Below, in pieces: positions 29,112 through 37,898 of a stretch of 64,000 bases of DNA. Position 1 is the stretch's first letter, and every line of letters starts with the position of its first letter. Source of the stretch: DASRAP01 sp964503275 (lineage in GTDB: Bacteria; Gemmatimonadota; Gemmatimonadetes; Gemmatimonadales; Gemmatimonadaceae); the NCBI GenBank assembly GCA_964503275.1, contig CAZCZO010000009.1:1-64000 (forward strand), given 5' to 3'. The notes under the pieces are model-generated. The model was not told the origin of the DNA. It did no database searches and saw only the letters and a program-made list of their open reading frames with translations. The translations under genes were made by a program, and so were the position numbers.

Positions 29112-29531
29112 ATGCGTCGCGTTGCCTTTGTTGCCTTGCTCGCGCTGTCCCTGCCGGCGTCCCTCGCGGCGCAGGCGAACCACGGGGCGGACCACAGTGC
29201 CCATCACACCCCGGGGGCCGTGAAGGGCTTCGAGGGCGACTTCGCCGCGCACTTCAAGGGCATCGAACTCTCCGACGCGCTCAAGGCCAAGATGGTCGCC
29301 CTGCGCGACGAGTGGCATGCCAAGATGCACGCGGTCAAGGAGGAGGCCACCAAGGCCGGCACCGCCGAGTCACCGGCGGTCACCAAGCGGCTCGACGAGA
29401 TGAAGGCGGCAGAGCACGCGGCCTTCCGCGCCCTGCTCACGCCGGCGCAGCAGAAGCAGTTCGACGAGAACATGAAGGCGCACCACACCATGGACGCGCA
29501 CAAGAAGAAGGACGGCGGATCGCTGCGCTGA
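29112..29531 (+). CDS. Exported Spy/CpxP-like His-rich protein
   Basis: A 139-residue protein with a signal peptide (about residues 1-21, ending SLAAQ), then a His-rich segment NHGADHSAHHTPG. A predominantly helical core (about 45-125) includes an LTxxQ motif (LTPAQQKQF), and the tail is His/Lys-rich (AHHTMDAHKKK). The helical hairpin with LTxxQ is typical of Spy/CpxP/ZraP-type periplasmic chaperones and metal sensors. The His clusters suggest binding of a divalent metal, by inference. The start at 29112 begins the signal peptide; a 12-codon extension is open upstream. Confidence 0.65.
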   Translation: MRRVAFVALLALSLPASLAAQANHGADHSAHHTPGAVKGFEGDFAAHFKGIELSDALKAKMVALRDEWHAKMHAVKEEATKAGTAESPAVTKRLDEMKAAEHAAFRALLTPAQQKQFDENMKAHHTMDAHKKKDGGSLR

Positions 29532-29562
29532 TCGTCGCCGACCCACCCGCGCCACACATCAC

Positions 29563-30273
29563 ATGTCCATCATCCGTTCGCTTTGCCGCGGGGCCCTCGT
29601 GCTGGGCGCCGCGGCACTCCCCGTCGTGCCCGCCGCGGGCCAGACCACGCCGAGCCGCGTCGCCTTCGGGGCCAACCTGCAGGGCCTCAAGCCCCAGGGC
29701 GAGTTCGCCGAGAACGTCAACTTCGCCGGCGGACTGGCGGGGAACGTCGTGTACGCGCTCGACGACGCCGGCATCATCGCGCTGCGCGCGGATGTCGGGT
29801 TCCTGATCTACGGCTCCGAGCGCTATCGCGTCCCGCTCGGTGGCGGGCCGCTCGGCCTGATCAACGTGGACGTGAACACCACGAACAGCATCTTCCACGG
29901 CGGCGTGGGCTTGCAGCTGCTGGCGCCGGGGACGACCGTGCGGCCCTACGCGAATGCGACCGCGGGCTTCTCGTACTTCTCCACGAGTTCCTCCGCGACG
30001 GGCTCAGGCAACGACGAACCGTTCGCGAACTCCACCAATTACTCCGACGCGGGCTTCGCCTGGACGGCCGGCGGCGGCCTGTATGTACCCCTGCGGGCGG
30101 GCAACACCCGTATCCAGTTGGACCTCGGGGCCACTTGGATGGACAACGGCTCCCGCGAGTACCTGCGCCCCGATGGCATCACCTTCGAGAACGGCGGCGT
30201 CCAACTCAATCCGGTGCGCAGTCAGGCGCAGGCCCTGCGCTTCCATCTCGGCATCATCGTCCCGCTCCACTAG
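29563..30273 (+). CDS. Outer-membrane beta-barrel protein (porin/OmpA-barrel-like)
   Basis: A 236-residue protein with a signal peptide (about residues 1-26, ending PAAGQ) and a body of alternating hydrophobic strands (GANLQGLKPQGEFAENV, FAGGLAGNVVYAL, IIALRADVGFLIYG, GGVGLQLLAPGTTVRPYANATAGF). It ends in LHFHLGIIVPLH-like residues (ALRFHLGIIVPLH). This is the layout of an eight-stranded outer-membrane barrel. The function is unknown. A loop region rich in Ser/Thr (about 140-155) is probably surface exposed. Confidence 0.65.
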   Translation: MSIIRSLCRGALVLGAAALPVVPAAGQTTPSRVAFGANLQGLKPQGEFAENVNFAGGLAGNVVYALDDAGIIALRADVGFLIYGSERYRVPLGGGPLGLINVDVNTTNSIFHGGVGLQLLAPGTTVRPYANATAGFSYFSTSSSATGSGNDEPFANSTNYSDAGFAWTAGGGLYVPLRAGNTRIQLDLGATWMDNGSREYLRPDGITFENGGVQLNPVRSQAQALRFHLGIIVPLH

Positions 30274-30278
30274 CGCTC

Positions 30279-30755
30279 TCAGTCGTCAGGCGTCCAGCGA
30301 CGCTCGGCCTTCCGGGACTTCTGCTGCCGCTTGCTGTCCAACCGCCGCTCCACGCTGCCCTTGGTGGGTGCCGTGGGGCGGCGTGGCGTTGGGCGCCGGA
30401 TCGCCTCCCGCAGCAACGCGACCAATCGCGCCTCGGCGGCCTCGCGGTTCCGCGACTGACTGCGGTGCTCGGACGCCGTGATGCGCAGTGCGCCCTCGCG
30501 GCTGAGTCGGCCGGCCAGCCGTTCGAGCGCCAGCGCCCGCAGAGGTTCGGGGAGCGCGCGCGACTGCAGCAAGTTCCACTGCAGTTCGATGCGGCTCGAC
30601 GAGGTATTCACGTGCTGGCCCCCGGGCCCGCCAGCGCGCGTGGCACGGACCTGCAGTTCGTCGCGAGGGATCAGCACCCGCGCCGACACGCGCAGGGCGT
30701 CGCCGTCGGATGCCTCGCTGGCCTGCGGGTCGCCCTGGGAAGGAGTTCGTGGCAT
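30279..30755 (-). CDS. arfB: ArfB-like peptidyl-tRNA hydrolase (ribosome rescue)
   Basis: A 158-residue protein carrying the class I release-factor catalytic domain with the GGQ motif in ATRAGGPGGQHVNTSSSRIEL (near residues 38-50) and a basic carboxy-terminal tail (KGSVERRLDSKRQQKSRKAERRW). The tail inserts into the empty mRNA channel of stalled ribosomes. The domain hydrolyses peptidyl-tRNA, freeing ribosomes stuck on non-stop mRNAs. The amino-terminal extension of about 20 residues is polar and not conserved. It converges on the outer-membrane protein gene with 5 bases between. Confidence 0.9.
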   Translation of the reverse strand: MPRTPSQGDPQASEASDGDALRVSARVLIPRDELQVRATRAGGPGGQHVNTSSSRIELQWNLLQSRALPEPLRALALERLAGRLSREGALRITASEHRSQSRNREAAEARLVALLREAIRRPTPRRPTAPTKGSVERRLDSKRQQKSRKAERRWTPDD

Positions 30756-30846
30756 TGCGGGACGCGTGACCTAGGTCCTTGCAGTTTGCGACGCTGAGCC
30801 CCAGCGTTCACGGGTTGAATCTGTCCTCGAACCCGATCGCTGCCTA

Positions 30847-32535
30847 GTGCGAACTCCGTTCCGCGTCGGCGACGACCAGCTGCGCCTGGTGCTCGACCGG
30901 CGCCGCTTCGTCCGCTGGCTCTATCTCGTCCGCATGGCCGTGGCGACCGCCATCTATCTCGGCGCGCGCTACGGCCTTGGGGGGGAGGCACCCGACGAGG
31001 AGAATATCGCCTGGTTGGCCTTCGTGCTGACGACCTTCGTGTCCCTGTCGTCGGCGGTGTACACGGAGCGGAAGGCGGCGCCCCCGACCGACAGCTTCCT
31101 GTACGCGCAACATCTGTTCGACGTGTTCCTCGCGACGGCGATCGTGCACGTCACGGGCGGCGACTCATCGCAGTTCGCGGCGCTGTACGTGCTCATCAAC
31201 ACCAGTGCGGCGCTCCTGCTGCCCATCGGTGGGTCCCTCTTACTCGCCGTCTTGGGCTGCGTTCTGTATGCGGCCGACGTGCTCGTGCTCAACGAGGTGG
31301 CGCTGACGGTCGCCCTGCTGCAGCAGTTGGCGGTGTTCTTCGTGGTGGCGTTGGGCACCGCCGCCATCGCCTCGCGACTCAAGGAATTGGCGGTGGGCAG
31401 CGAGGGCCTGGCCGAGGAGCTCACGCAGGTGCGACTGCAGGCCGCCGACATCCTGCGCAACATCCGCTCGGGGATCATCACCGTCGATGCCCGTGGCACC
31501 TTGATGTACGCCAACCCGACCGCCTCCGAACTCATCGGGGTCGATCTCGAACAACTCATCGGCAGCGCCATCCAGCCGGTGTTGGCGCGGGTGTCGGCCG
31601 GACTCGCCGACGCGGCGGCGCGCGCCGTGGACTCCGGCTCGCACGCGGTGCGCGAAGAAGCGGAGCTGCTGGTCGACGGGCGCCACTTCCCCGTCGGGAT
31701 CACGACGACCTCGAACATGGCCGATGTCGCCGGTGGCCGCACCGTCACGGTCATCTTCCAGGACATCGCGGCGCAGAAGCGCTTGGAGGAGTTCCGGCGG
31801 CGGGCGGAGCGGCTCGAGGCGGTCGCCGAGCTGAGCGCGTCGCTGGCGCACGAGATCAAGAACCCGCTGGCGTCGATCCGCAGTGCCGTCGAACAGCTCG
31901 GTCGATCGCCGCGCGCCACCGACGACGAGCGCACGCTGGGGCGCTTGGTCGTCCGCGAATCGGACCGCCTCGCGGGCCTGCTCTCGGAGTTCATCGACTT
32001 CGCGCGCGCGCGCGTCACGAGCATCGGCGCGGTCGACCTCGTCCGCGTGGTCGACGGGGCAGCGGCGCTCGCCGAGTCACACCCCTCGCGGCCGGTCGGC
32101 GTCTCGGTGCGCGTGGACACGCCGGCCGGATCGCGGCAGATCGACGGCGACGAGGACCTGCTGCATCGCGCGATCTTCAACGTGATCCTCAATGCCGTGC
32201 AGGCGAGTCCGGAGGGCGCGGAGGTCCTCGTCTCCATCGAGCCGGCCGACGGCAGCCCCATGCTCCCCGGCGTGGCCGATGCACTGGATGCGGTGCAGAT
32301 CCGCGTGCGCGACCGCGGACCGGGCATCGCCGCCGACGTGCGCGAGCGACTCTTCGAGCCGTTCACGACCACCAAACCCGGCGGATCCGGGCTCGGCCTG
32401 TCGATCGTGCATCGCGCGATCGAGGCGCACCGCGGACTGGTCCTGTTCGACTCCGACGCCGCGGGTACCAGCTTCCGTTTGATCCTGCCTCGCCGGCAAG
32501 TCCCGCTTCCCGAACCTGACGGAGTCGTTCCGTGA
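30847..32535 (+). CDS. pilS: PilS-like sensor histidine kinase
   Basis: A 562-residue membrane kinase with about six amino-terminal helices (residues 25-180) and a PAS domain (about 205-310; ILRNIRSGIITVDARGTLMYANPTA). A HisKA domain carries the phosphoacceptor in SLAHEIKNPLASIRS (near 338), and an ATPase domain has N box NVILNAVQAS, G1 DRGPGIA and G2 GGSGLGLSIV. In the PilS/PilR pair the kinase senses pilin in the membrane and tunes pilin gene transcription. It starts with GTG at 30847. The next gene, pilR, overlaps its stop, and the pilin gene with a sigma-54 promoter lies in the same cluster. Confidence 0.9.
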   Translation: MRTPFRVGDDQLRLVLDRRRFVRWLYLVRMAVATAIYLGARYGLGGEAPDEENIAWLAFVLTTFVSLSSAVYTERKAAPPTDSFLYAQHLFDVFLATAIVHVTGGDSSQFAALYVLINTSAALLLPIGGSLLLAVLGCVLYAADVLVLNEVALTVALLQQLAVFFVVALGTAAIASRLKELAVGSEGLAEELTQVRLQAADILRNIRSGIITVDARGTLMYANPTASELIGVDLEQLIGSAIQPVLARVSAGLADAAARAVDSGSHAVREEAELLVDGRHFPVGITTTSNMADVAGGRTVTVIFQDIAAQKRLEEFRRRAERLEAVAELSASLAHEIKNPLASIRSAVEQLGRSPRATDDERTLGRLVVRESDRLAGLLSEFIDFARARVTSIGAVDLVRVVDGAAALAESHPSRPVGVSVRVDTPAGSRQIDGDEDLLHRAIFNVILNAVQASPEGAEVLVSIEPADGSPMLPGVADALDAVQIRVRDRGPGIAADVRERLFEPFTTTKPGGSGLGLSIVHRAIEAHRGLVLFDSDAAGTSFRLILPRRQVPLPEPDGVVP

Positions 32536-33899
32536 CCGATCGTCGTCCTCGCGTCCTCGTCATCGACGACGAGACCGGCATCCTCGAGACGCTGCAGATC
32601 CTGCTGCGCTCCGAAGGCTTCGACCCCGTGATGGCCCAGGGCGGCAAAGCGGGGCTCGACCGTCTGGAGACCGCTCGGCCGGACATCGTGCTCAGCGATG
32701 TGCGCATGCCCGACGTGACCGGCGTCGACGTGCTCGCCGCCGTCCGGGCGCTCGACCCCACGTTGCCCGTCATCCTGATGACGGCGCAGGCGACCCTCCA
32801 GACCGCGATCCAGGCCGTGAACGAGGGCGCCTTCTACTACATCCAGAAGCCGTTCCGCAACGACGAACTCGTCGCCATCCTCCGGCGCGCGGCGGAACAT
32901 CGCTCCCTGCGCGTCGAGAACCAGACCCTGAAGCGCGAGATCAAGCGACGGGAGCGCAGCACGGCCGCCGTGCCGGTGGGGTCCAGCCGCGCCTGGTTGG
33001 ACGTGCTCACGCTCGCGCAGGCGGTCGCGCCCACTGAGTCGACGGTGCTCGTGCTCGGTGAGTCGGGGACGGGCAAGGAGGTCATCGCGCGCTATATCCA
33101 TGAGTTGTCGATGCGCAGTGAGGCCCCGTTCTCGTCGATCAATTGCGGCGCGCTGCCCGAAGGGCTGCTGGAGAGCGAGCTCTTCGGCCACGTGAAGGGC
33201 TCGTTCACCGGCGCGGTGAAGGACCGCTCGGGACTGTTCACCGCGGCGGCGGGTGGGACGTTCTTCCTCGACGAGATCGGCGAGACGACACCGGCGACGC
33301 AGGTCAAGCTGCTGCGTGTCCTGCAACACCGTGAGGTCATCCCGGTCGGCGCCACCGAGCCCCAGCCGATCGACGTCCGCCTCGTCGCCGCCACCAATCG
33401 CGATCTCGAAGAGGAGATCCGCCGCGGTGCGTTCCGGCGCGACCTCTTCTACCGGCTCAACGTCATCACCATCCACCTGCCGCCGCTGCGTGCGCGGCGC
33501 GAGGACATCGCACTGCTCGCCGAGGCCTTCCTGCGCCGGGATCAATCGGCACGCGAGCGCGGGGTGCGTCTCAGCGACGCGGCCCTCACCGCCCTCAGCG
33601 AATACGCGTGGCCGGGCAACGTGCGCGAGCTCGAGAACGCGTTGGAGCGCGCATTGATCCTCACCAAGGGCGACGTGATCGATGCCGATGCGTTGCCGGA
33701 TCGCGTGCGGGAACGGCTCGCCGAACCGCTGGTGGCCGAGCGGGTCGCGGCGAGCCCGACGCTCGAGGTGATCGAGCGGGCGTACATTCAGTTCGTGCTG
33801 CAGGCGGAGCAGGGCAACAAGACGCGCGCCGCCGACGTCCTGGGCATCGATCCCTCCACCCTGCATCGCAAGTTGGCGCGCTACGGGGTCGAGTCGTGA
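32532..33899 (+). CDS. pilR: PilR-like sigma-54-dependent response regulator
   Basis: A 455-residue NtrC-family activator. The receiver domain (about residues 5-120) has the phosphorylated Asp in DIVLSDVRMPD. The AAA+ domain (about 145-375) has Walker A GESGTGKE, the sigma-54 contact loop GSFTGA (a Ser variant of GAFTGA) and Walker B GGTFFLDEIGE. A Fis-type helix-turn-helix ends the protein (NKTRAADVLGIDPSTLHRKL). It should activate the sigma-54 promoter found before the pilin gene. Its start overlaps the end of pilS, and its own stop overlaps the next gene (GTGA). Confidence 0.93.
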   Translation: MTDRRPRVLVIDDETGILETLQILLRSEGFDPVMAQGGKAGLDRLETARPDIVLSDVRMPDVTGVDVLAAVRALDPTLPVILMTAQATLQTAIQAVNEGAFYYIQKPFRNDELVAILRRAAEHRSLRVENQTLKREIKRRERSTAAVPVGSSRAWLDVLTLAQAVAPTESTVLVLGESGTGKEVIARYIHELSMRSEAPFSSINCGALPEGLLESELFGHVKGSFTGAVKDRSGLFTAAAGGTFFLDEIGETTPATQVKLLRVLQHREVIPVGATEPQPIDVRLVAATNRDLEEEIRRGAFRRDLFYRLNVITIHLPPLRARREDIALLAEAFLRRDQSARERGVRLSDAALTALSEYAWPGNVRELENALERALILTKGDVIDADALPDRVRERLAEPLVAERVAASPTLEVIERAYIQFVLQAEQGNKTRAADVLGIDPSTLHRKLARYGVES

Positions 33900-35479
33900 C
33901 CGACGCGGCGGGTCCGTCGCGCTGGGAGTCGCTGCTCCCGTGGGTGGCCGCGCTCGTCACGCTCGCCGTCGGCGTGCTGTCGATGACCAGCGACCCCATC
34001 GGCGTGTTCTTCGACGACGGGGTGTATGCCCTCACCGCCCAGGCGCTGGCGGACGGCGTCGGCTATCGCTTCACCCACCTGCCCGATGCACCGCCGGCGA
34101 TCCACTACCCGCCGCTGTGGCCCGCGCTGTTGGCGGCAGTCTCCTGGGCCACGGCCGAGTTCCCCGCGAATGCCGCAGTGCTCAAACTCGTGAATCCGGT
34201 GTTGCTCGCGGTGGCCGCGGCCAGTGGCACGATGCTCGGGGTCCGCGTGCTCGGCCTGCGTCCGCTGGTCGCTGCCATCGCGGTCACCTCGGGTCTGACG
34301 GTCGTGCCGCTGCTGGCCCTCTCGAACGTGTTGTTGTCCGAGGCTTGCTTCCTGGCGCTGCTGTTCCCGGCCTTGCTGCTCGTCGATCGCGCGATCGAAT
34401 CGCGGGACTGGCGATGGGCCGTTGCGGCCGGGCTCGCCTGCGCCGCGCTCGCACTGGCGCGCACGATCGGCGGGCTCGCGGTGCCGGTGGCACTGCTGGC
34501 GCTGGTGCTCCGTCGCGATGCGCGTGGCGCCGGGGCGTTCCTGGGCGCCGTACTGCTGCTGCTCGCGCCGTGGCAGCTCTGGGTGTGGCGCGCCAGCGTG
34601 GGATTCCCGCCCGAGCTGCACGGCTCGTACGGGCCGTATCTCTCCTGGGTCGTGCAGGGCTATCGCGAGGGGGGCGTGGACTTCGTGATGGCGGTGGCCA
34701 CGAAGAACCTCGGCGACCTCTGGCGCACCACGGGCATCATGTTCTCACCGCTCATCCGCGGCGTCGCTCGGCACGCGGTGGTCGGTCTGGTGCTGCTCGC
34801 GTTGGTCACCGGAGCGGCGGCGGCGTCCCGGCGCGCCCGGCCGGTGGGCGTCTTCGTCGCCGCGTATCTCGCGCTGGTCATCGTGTGGCCGTATCAGGCC
34901 GATCGCTTCGCGTGGGGGATCTGGCCGCTGCTGCTGCTCGTCGTGGCCGCCGGGCTCACGACCTGGTGGCGGCTCGCGGCGCCGCCGCGGCCGCTGGGGT
35001 GGCGCGTCGCCACGGTCGCGGCCGCGGCCCTCGTGTTGCTCGGCCACGAGTTCTACAGCGTGCGGGCCTTCAGCCGGGGCTGGTATGGCTCGGCGTCGGG
35101 CGGCATGGCGCGCGGCCTCATCCCGCTCGTGCAGTACGTGCAGGCCGAGACGACGCCCGGGACGCGCGTGGCCTCGGATGCGCATGTGATGATCGGCCTG
35201 TACACGGGGCGCACGGTCGTGCCCACGGCGATCCTGCAGCCCTACGAACACCTGCGACCCAAGACGCCCGACGAGATGCGGGCCGAGCTCCGGGCGCTCG
35301 ACGCACGGTTCCGGCCGGACCTGTATGTGTTCCTCCCGGCGGCGCCGGAGCTGCAAGCCATCCCGTTCCACGACGCGGCCGACCCCCGGATGCTCCACGA
35401 CATCACCCCGGCGGGCGCACCGTTCCGGGTGTTCCGCCCCGGGACACCCGCGCCCGACACGCTCTCACCACCGAACTGA
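33896..35479 (+). CDS. GT39/ArnT-like membrane glycosyltransferase
   Basis: A 527-residue protein with about 10-12 membrane helices and the GT-C layout. The first extracytoplasmic loop carries acidic residues (FFDDGVYALTAQALADG, near residues 38-55), where the PMT/ArnT families keep catalytic Asp/Glu, followed by IHYPPLWPALLAAV. These enzymes transfer a sugar from a polyprenyl phosphate to an acceptor outside the cytoplasm. The GTG start overlaps the pilR stop, and the next gene is a dolichyl-phosphate-mannose synthase-like GT2, a natural donor maker. Modification of pilin or another surface molecule is an inference from position. Confidence 0.78.
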   Translation: MTDAAGPSRWESLLPWVAALVTLAVGVLSMTSDPIGVFFDDGVYALTAQALADGVGYRFTHLPDAPPAIHYPPLWPALLAAVSWATAEFPANAAVLKLVNPVLLAVAAASGTMLGVRVLGLRPLVAAIAVTSGLTVVPLLALSNVLLSEACFLALLFPALLLVDRAIESRDWRWAVAAGLACAALALARTIGGLAVPVALLALVLRRDARGAGAFLGAVLLLLAPWQLWVWRASVGFPPELHGSYGPYLSWVVQGYREGGVDFVMAVATKNLGDLWRTTGIMFSPLIRGVARHAVVGLVLLALVTGAAAASRRARPVGVFVAAYLALVIVWPYQADRFAWGIWPLLLLVVAAGLTTWWRLAAPPRPLGWRVATVAAAALVLLGHEFYSVRAFSRGWYGSASGGMARGLIPLVQYVQAETTPGTRVASDAHVMIGLYTGRTVVPTAILQPYEHLRPKTPDEMRAELRALDARFRPDLYVFLPAAPELQAIPFHDAADPRMLHDITPAGAPFRVFRPGTPAPDTLSPPN

Positions 35480-35481
35480 TC

Positions 35482-36216
35482 ATGGCACAGCCCCGCATGC
35501 GTGCACGCACGCCGCTCGATCCCGCGACGATGGTGCTGTCGGTGCTCATCCCGGTCTACAACGAGCAGGACACCATCTCGCTGATCCTCGACCAGGTGCA
35601 CGCGGTCCCGGTCCGCAAGGAGGTCATCTGCGTCAACGATTGCTCGACGGACGGCAGCGCGGACATCCTCGCGCGCGAGCACGCGGCCGGCCGGATCGAT
35701 CGTCTCATCACGCAGCCGGTCAACCGCGGCAAGGGCGCCGCGATCCGCGCGGCCCTCGCGGCCAGCACCGGCGATGTCGTGATCGTGCAGGACGCCGATC
35801 TCGAGTACGATCCTGCCGACTGGCCCGTTCTGTTGGCGCCCATCATCGACGGGCGCGCCGATGCGTCGTTCGGCTCGCGCTTCCTCGGCGGACCGCACCG
35901 CGTGCTGTACTTCTGGCATTCGGTGGGGAACTGGCTGCTCACCACGCTGAGCAACATGATGACGAACCTCAACCTCACCGACATGGAGACCTGTTACAAG
36001 GCCATGCGCGGCGAGGTCGCGCGGGCGTTGACGCTGGAGTCCGATCGCTTCGGCTTCGAGCCCGAGGTGACGGCGCGGCTCGCGCAGGCCAAGGCGCGCA
36101 TCTTCGAAGTGCCGATCTCTTACTCCGGCCGCACCTACGCCGAGGGCAAGAAGATCGGCTGGCGCGATGGCGTGGCCGCGATCCGCCACATCATCTACTA
36201 CAACCTCGTTCGGTGA
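35482..36216 (+). CDS. GT2 glycosyltransferase (polyprenyl-phosphate sugar synthase-like)
   Basis: A 244-residue GT-A-fold glycosyltransferase of the DPM1/polyprenyl-phosphate mannosyl- or glucosyltransferase group. It shows VLIPVYNEQDTI (near residue 22), VNDCSTDGS (nucleotide binding), NRGKGAAIRAALAASTGDVVIVQDADLEYDP with the DxD-type motif, GSRFLGG and the acceptor-site region TDMETCYKAMR. It lacks the membrane helices of DPM1-type multidomain proteins. It probably loads a sugar on a lipid carrier, which the adjacent GT-C membrane proteins then use. Confidence 0.88.
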   Translation: MAQPRMRARTPLDPATMVLSVLIPVYNEQDTISLILDQVHAVPVRKEVICVNDCSTDGSADILAREHAAGRIDRLITQPVNRGKGAAIRAALAASTGDVVIVQDADLEYDPADWPVLLAPIIDGRADASFGSRFLGGPHRVLYFWHSVGNWLLTTLSNMMTNLNLTDMETCYKAMRGEVARALTLESDRFGFEPEVTARLAQAKARIFEVPISYSGRTYAEGKKIGWRDGVAAIRHIIYYNLVR

Positions 36217-37898
36217 TCACTGCGGCGGCGACGGCCGCCGACGAACGCCGCGGGCTCGCGCTCGTCGTGCTGCTCGCGCTCGTCGTCGCGGCGCCCTCGC
36301 TCGGGAACGGCTTCGCCTACGACGATCGCTGGATCATCGTCGAGAACACGCGCGTCCACGCACTGACCCACTGGCGCAGCTGGTGGACCGAGGCCTACTG
36401 GCCGCGGCTCGCGCCCGACCTGTACCGCCCGCTGACCACCACCCTGTTCGCCCTGCAGTGGGCCGTGGGCGGCGGGGCGCCGTGGGTCTTCCATGCGGTG
36501 AACATCACACTGCATGCGGCGGTGACGGCCGCGGTCTGGCAGCTCGCACGGCACTGCGTGACACCGCCGCTCGCGCTGGTCGCTGCGGCGCTCTTCGCCG
36601 TGCATCCCGTGCATGTCGAAGCCGTGGCGAACGGGGTCGGGCAGGCCGAGCTGAGTGCAGGGCTCTGCATCGTGCTCGCGGTGTCGTGGTATCTGCGGGC
36701 GCGGCGTCGCCCGCAGGGCATGACGCGTGGCGATGTGATCGGATTGACCCTGCTGCTCACCGTGGGCACGCTCCTCAAGGAGCACGCGATCGTCGTCCCG
36801 TTGGTCTGGCTGATCGCCGAGTGCACGTTGCTGCGCGACCAGCCACGCGGCGACCCGGCGCGGCGCACGTTGCTGCTGGCCAGCGTGCTCTGCGTGGTCG
36901 TCCTGGTCGCCCTGCGCGCCGCGGTGCTGCACAGCGCCGGGGCGCCCGTGCCGCACCCGGTGCTCGACGGCCGCTCGGCGCCGGAGCGAGGCCTCATCAT
37001 GCTCGGCGTCCTGCCCGAGCTGGTGCGCGTCCTGCTGTGGCCACGTCGGCTGCACGCGGACTACTCGCCCGCGCATATCGATGTGTCGGCCGCCCTCGAT
37101 CCGACGCAGCTCCACGGCGTGGTGCTGCTGGTCGCGTGGTCGCTGGTGCTCGCGCTGTCGTGGCGTCGGGCGCCGGTGGCCGCGTTCGCGCTGCTGTGGC
37201 TCGCGGTCGCGTGGGCGCCGACCGCCAACCTCGTGATCCCGTCGGGCGTCCTGCTCGCTGAGCGTGCGCTGTATGTACCCAGCGTCGCGGTGGTCTTGCT
37301 GCTGGCGGCCGCGTGGGCCGCGTGGTCCGAGCGCCGGCCGACCCCACGGTGGCCGCGACTGTCCGGCGTGCTGCTGGGGGCACTCCTGCTCGCGGGCGTG
37401 CTGCGTTCGGTCCATCGCAGCGCGGCGTGGCGCTCCTCCGAGACCATCCTCTGGCACCTGTGGCGCGAGCAGCCCTTGTCGTTCAAGGCGCACTATGCCT
37501 GGGGCGCGGTGCTCTTCGAGCGGGGCGATGTCGCCGGCGGGATCCGCGAGTGGCAGATGGCCATTCGCATCCTGCCGGACTATCATCGCATGCATCAGGA
37601 CCTCGGGTACCGTCTGCGCGATGCCGGTCGCTGCGATCTCGCCCTGCCGAGCTTCGAGCGCGCGGTCGCCCTCGGCGGCGGGCTCCCACTGGCCCGCGCC
37701 GGCGTCGTGGCCTGTCAGCTCGCACTCAGTCGCTACCGCGTGGCTCGCGACGGGGCCGACGCGGCCCTCCGTGCGGGGCTCGACCCCGTGTGGTTCGGCG
37801 CGCAGCGTCGCGTGGCCGACTCCATGCTCGTCGCCCTCGATTCCCTGCGTCCGGCGCCTGCCGCAGGCGCGCCCGCTGCCCCGACCCCCCGCCGATGA
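36213..37898 (+). CDS. TMTC-like membrane protein with TPR region (copy 1)
   Basis: A 561-residue protein with about ten helices, beginning with the loop FAYDDRWIIVENTRVHAL that holds the paired Asp of TMTC-type GT-C O-mannosyltransferases (near residues 33-37). It also has NITLHAAVTAAVWQLA, ALFAVHPVHVEAVANGVGQAEL and LTVGTLLKEHAIVVPLVWL, all hallmark TMTC segments. The carboxy-terminal 130 residues form two or three TPR-like helical pairs (AHYAWGAVLFERGDVAGGIREW and onwards). In animals TMTC enzymes O-mannosylate secreted proteins; bacterial relatives are uncharacterised. The GTG start overlaps the previous stop, and the next gene is a paralogue that overlaps its own stop. Confidence 0.82.
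   Translation: MITAAATAADERRGLALVVLLALVVAAPSLGNGFAYDDRWIIVENTRVHALTHWRSWWTEAYWPRLAPDLYRPLTTTLFALQWAVGGGAPWVFHAVNITLHAAVTAAVWQLARHCVTPPLALVAAALFAVHPVHVEAVANGVGQAELSAGLCIVLAVSWYLRARRRPQGMTRGDVIGLTLLLTVGTLLKEHAIVVPLVWLIAECTLLRDQPRGDPARRTLLLASVLCVVVLVALRAAVLHSAGAPVPHPVLDGRSAPERGLIMLGVLPELVRVLLWPRRLHADYSPAHIDVSAALDPTQLHGVVLLVAWSLVLALSWRRAPVAAFALLWLAVAWAPTANLVIPSGVLLAERALYVPSVAVVLLLAAAWAAWSERRPTPRWPRLSGVLLGALLLAGVLRSVHRSAAWRSSETILWHLWREQPLSFKAHYAWGAVLFERGDVAGGIREWQMAIRILPDYHRMHQDLGYRLRDAGRCDLALPSFERAVALGGGLPLARAGVVACQLALSRYRVARDGADAALRAGLDPVWFGAQRRVADSMLVALDSLRPAPAAGAPAAPTPRR

Noticed and set aside
30969..33866. Minus-strand open frame of 965 codons under pilS-pilR
   Set aside because: Shadow of two well-recognised two-component genes; no domain in the translation.
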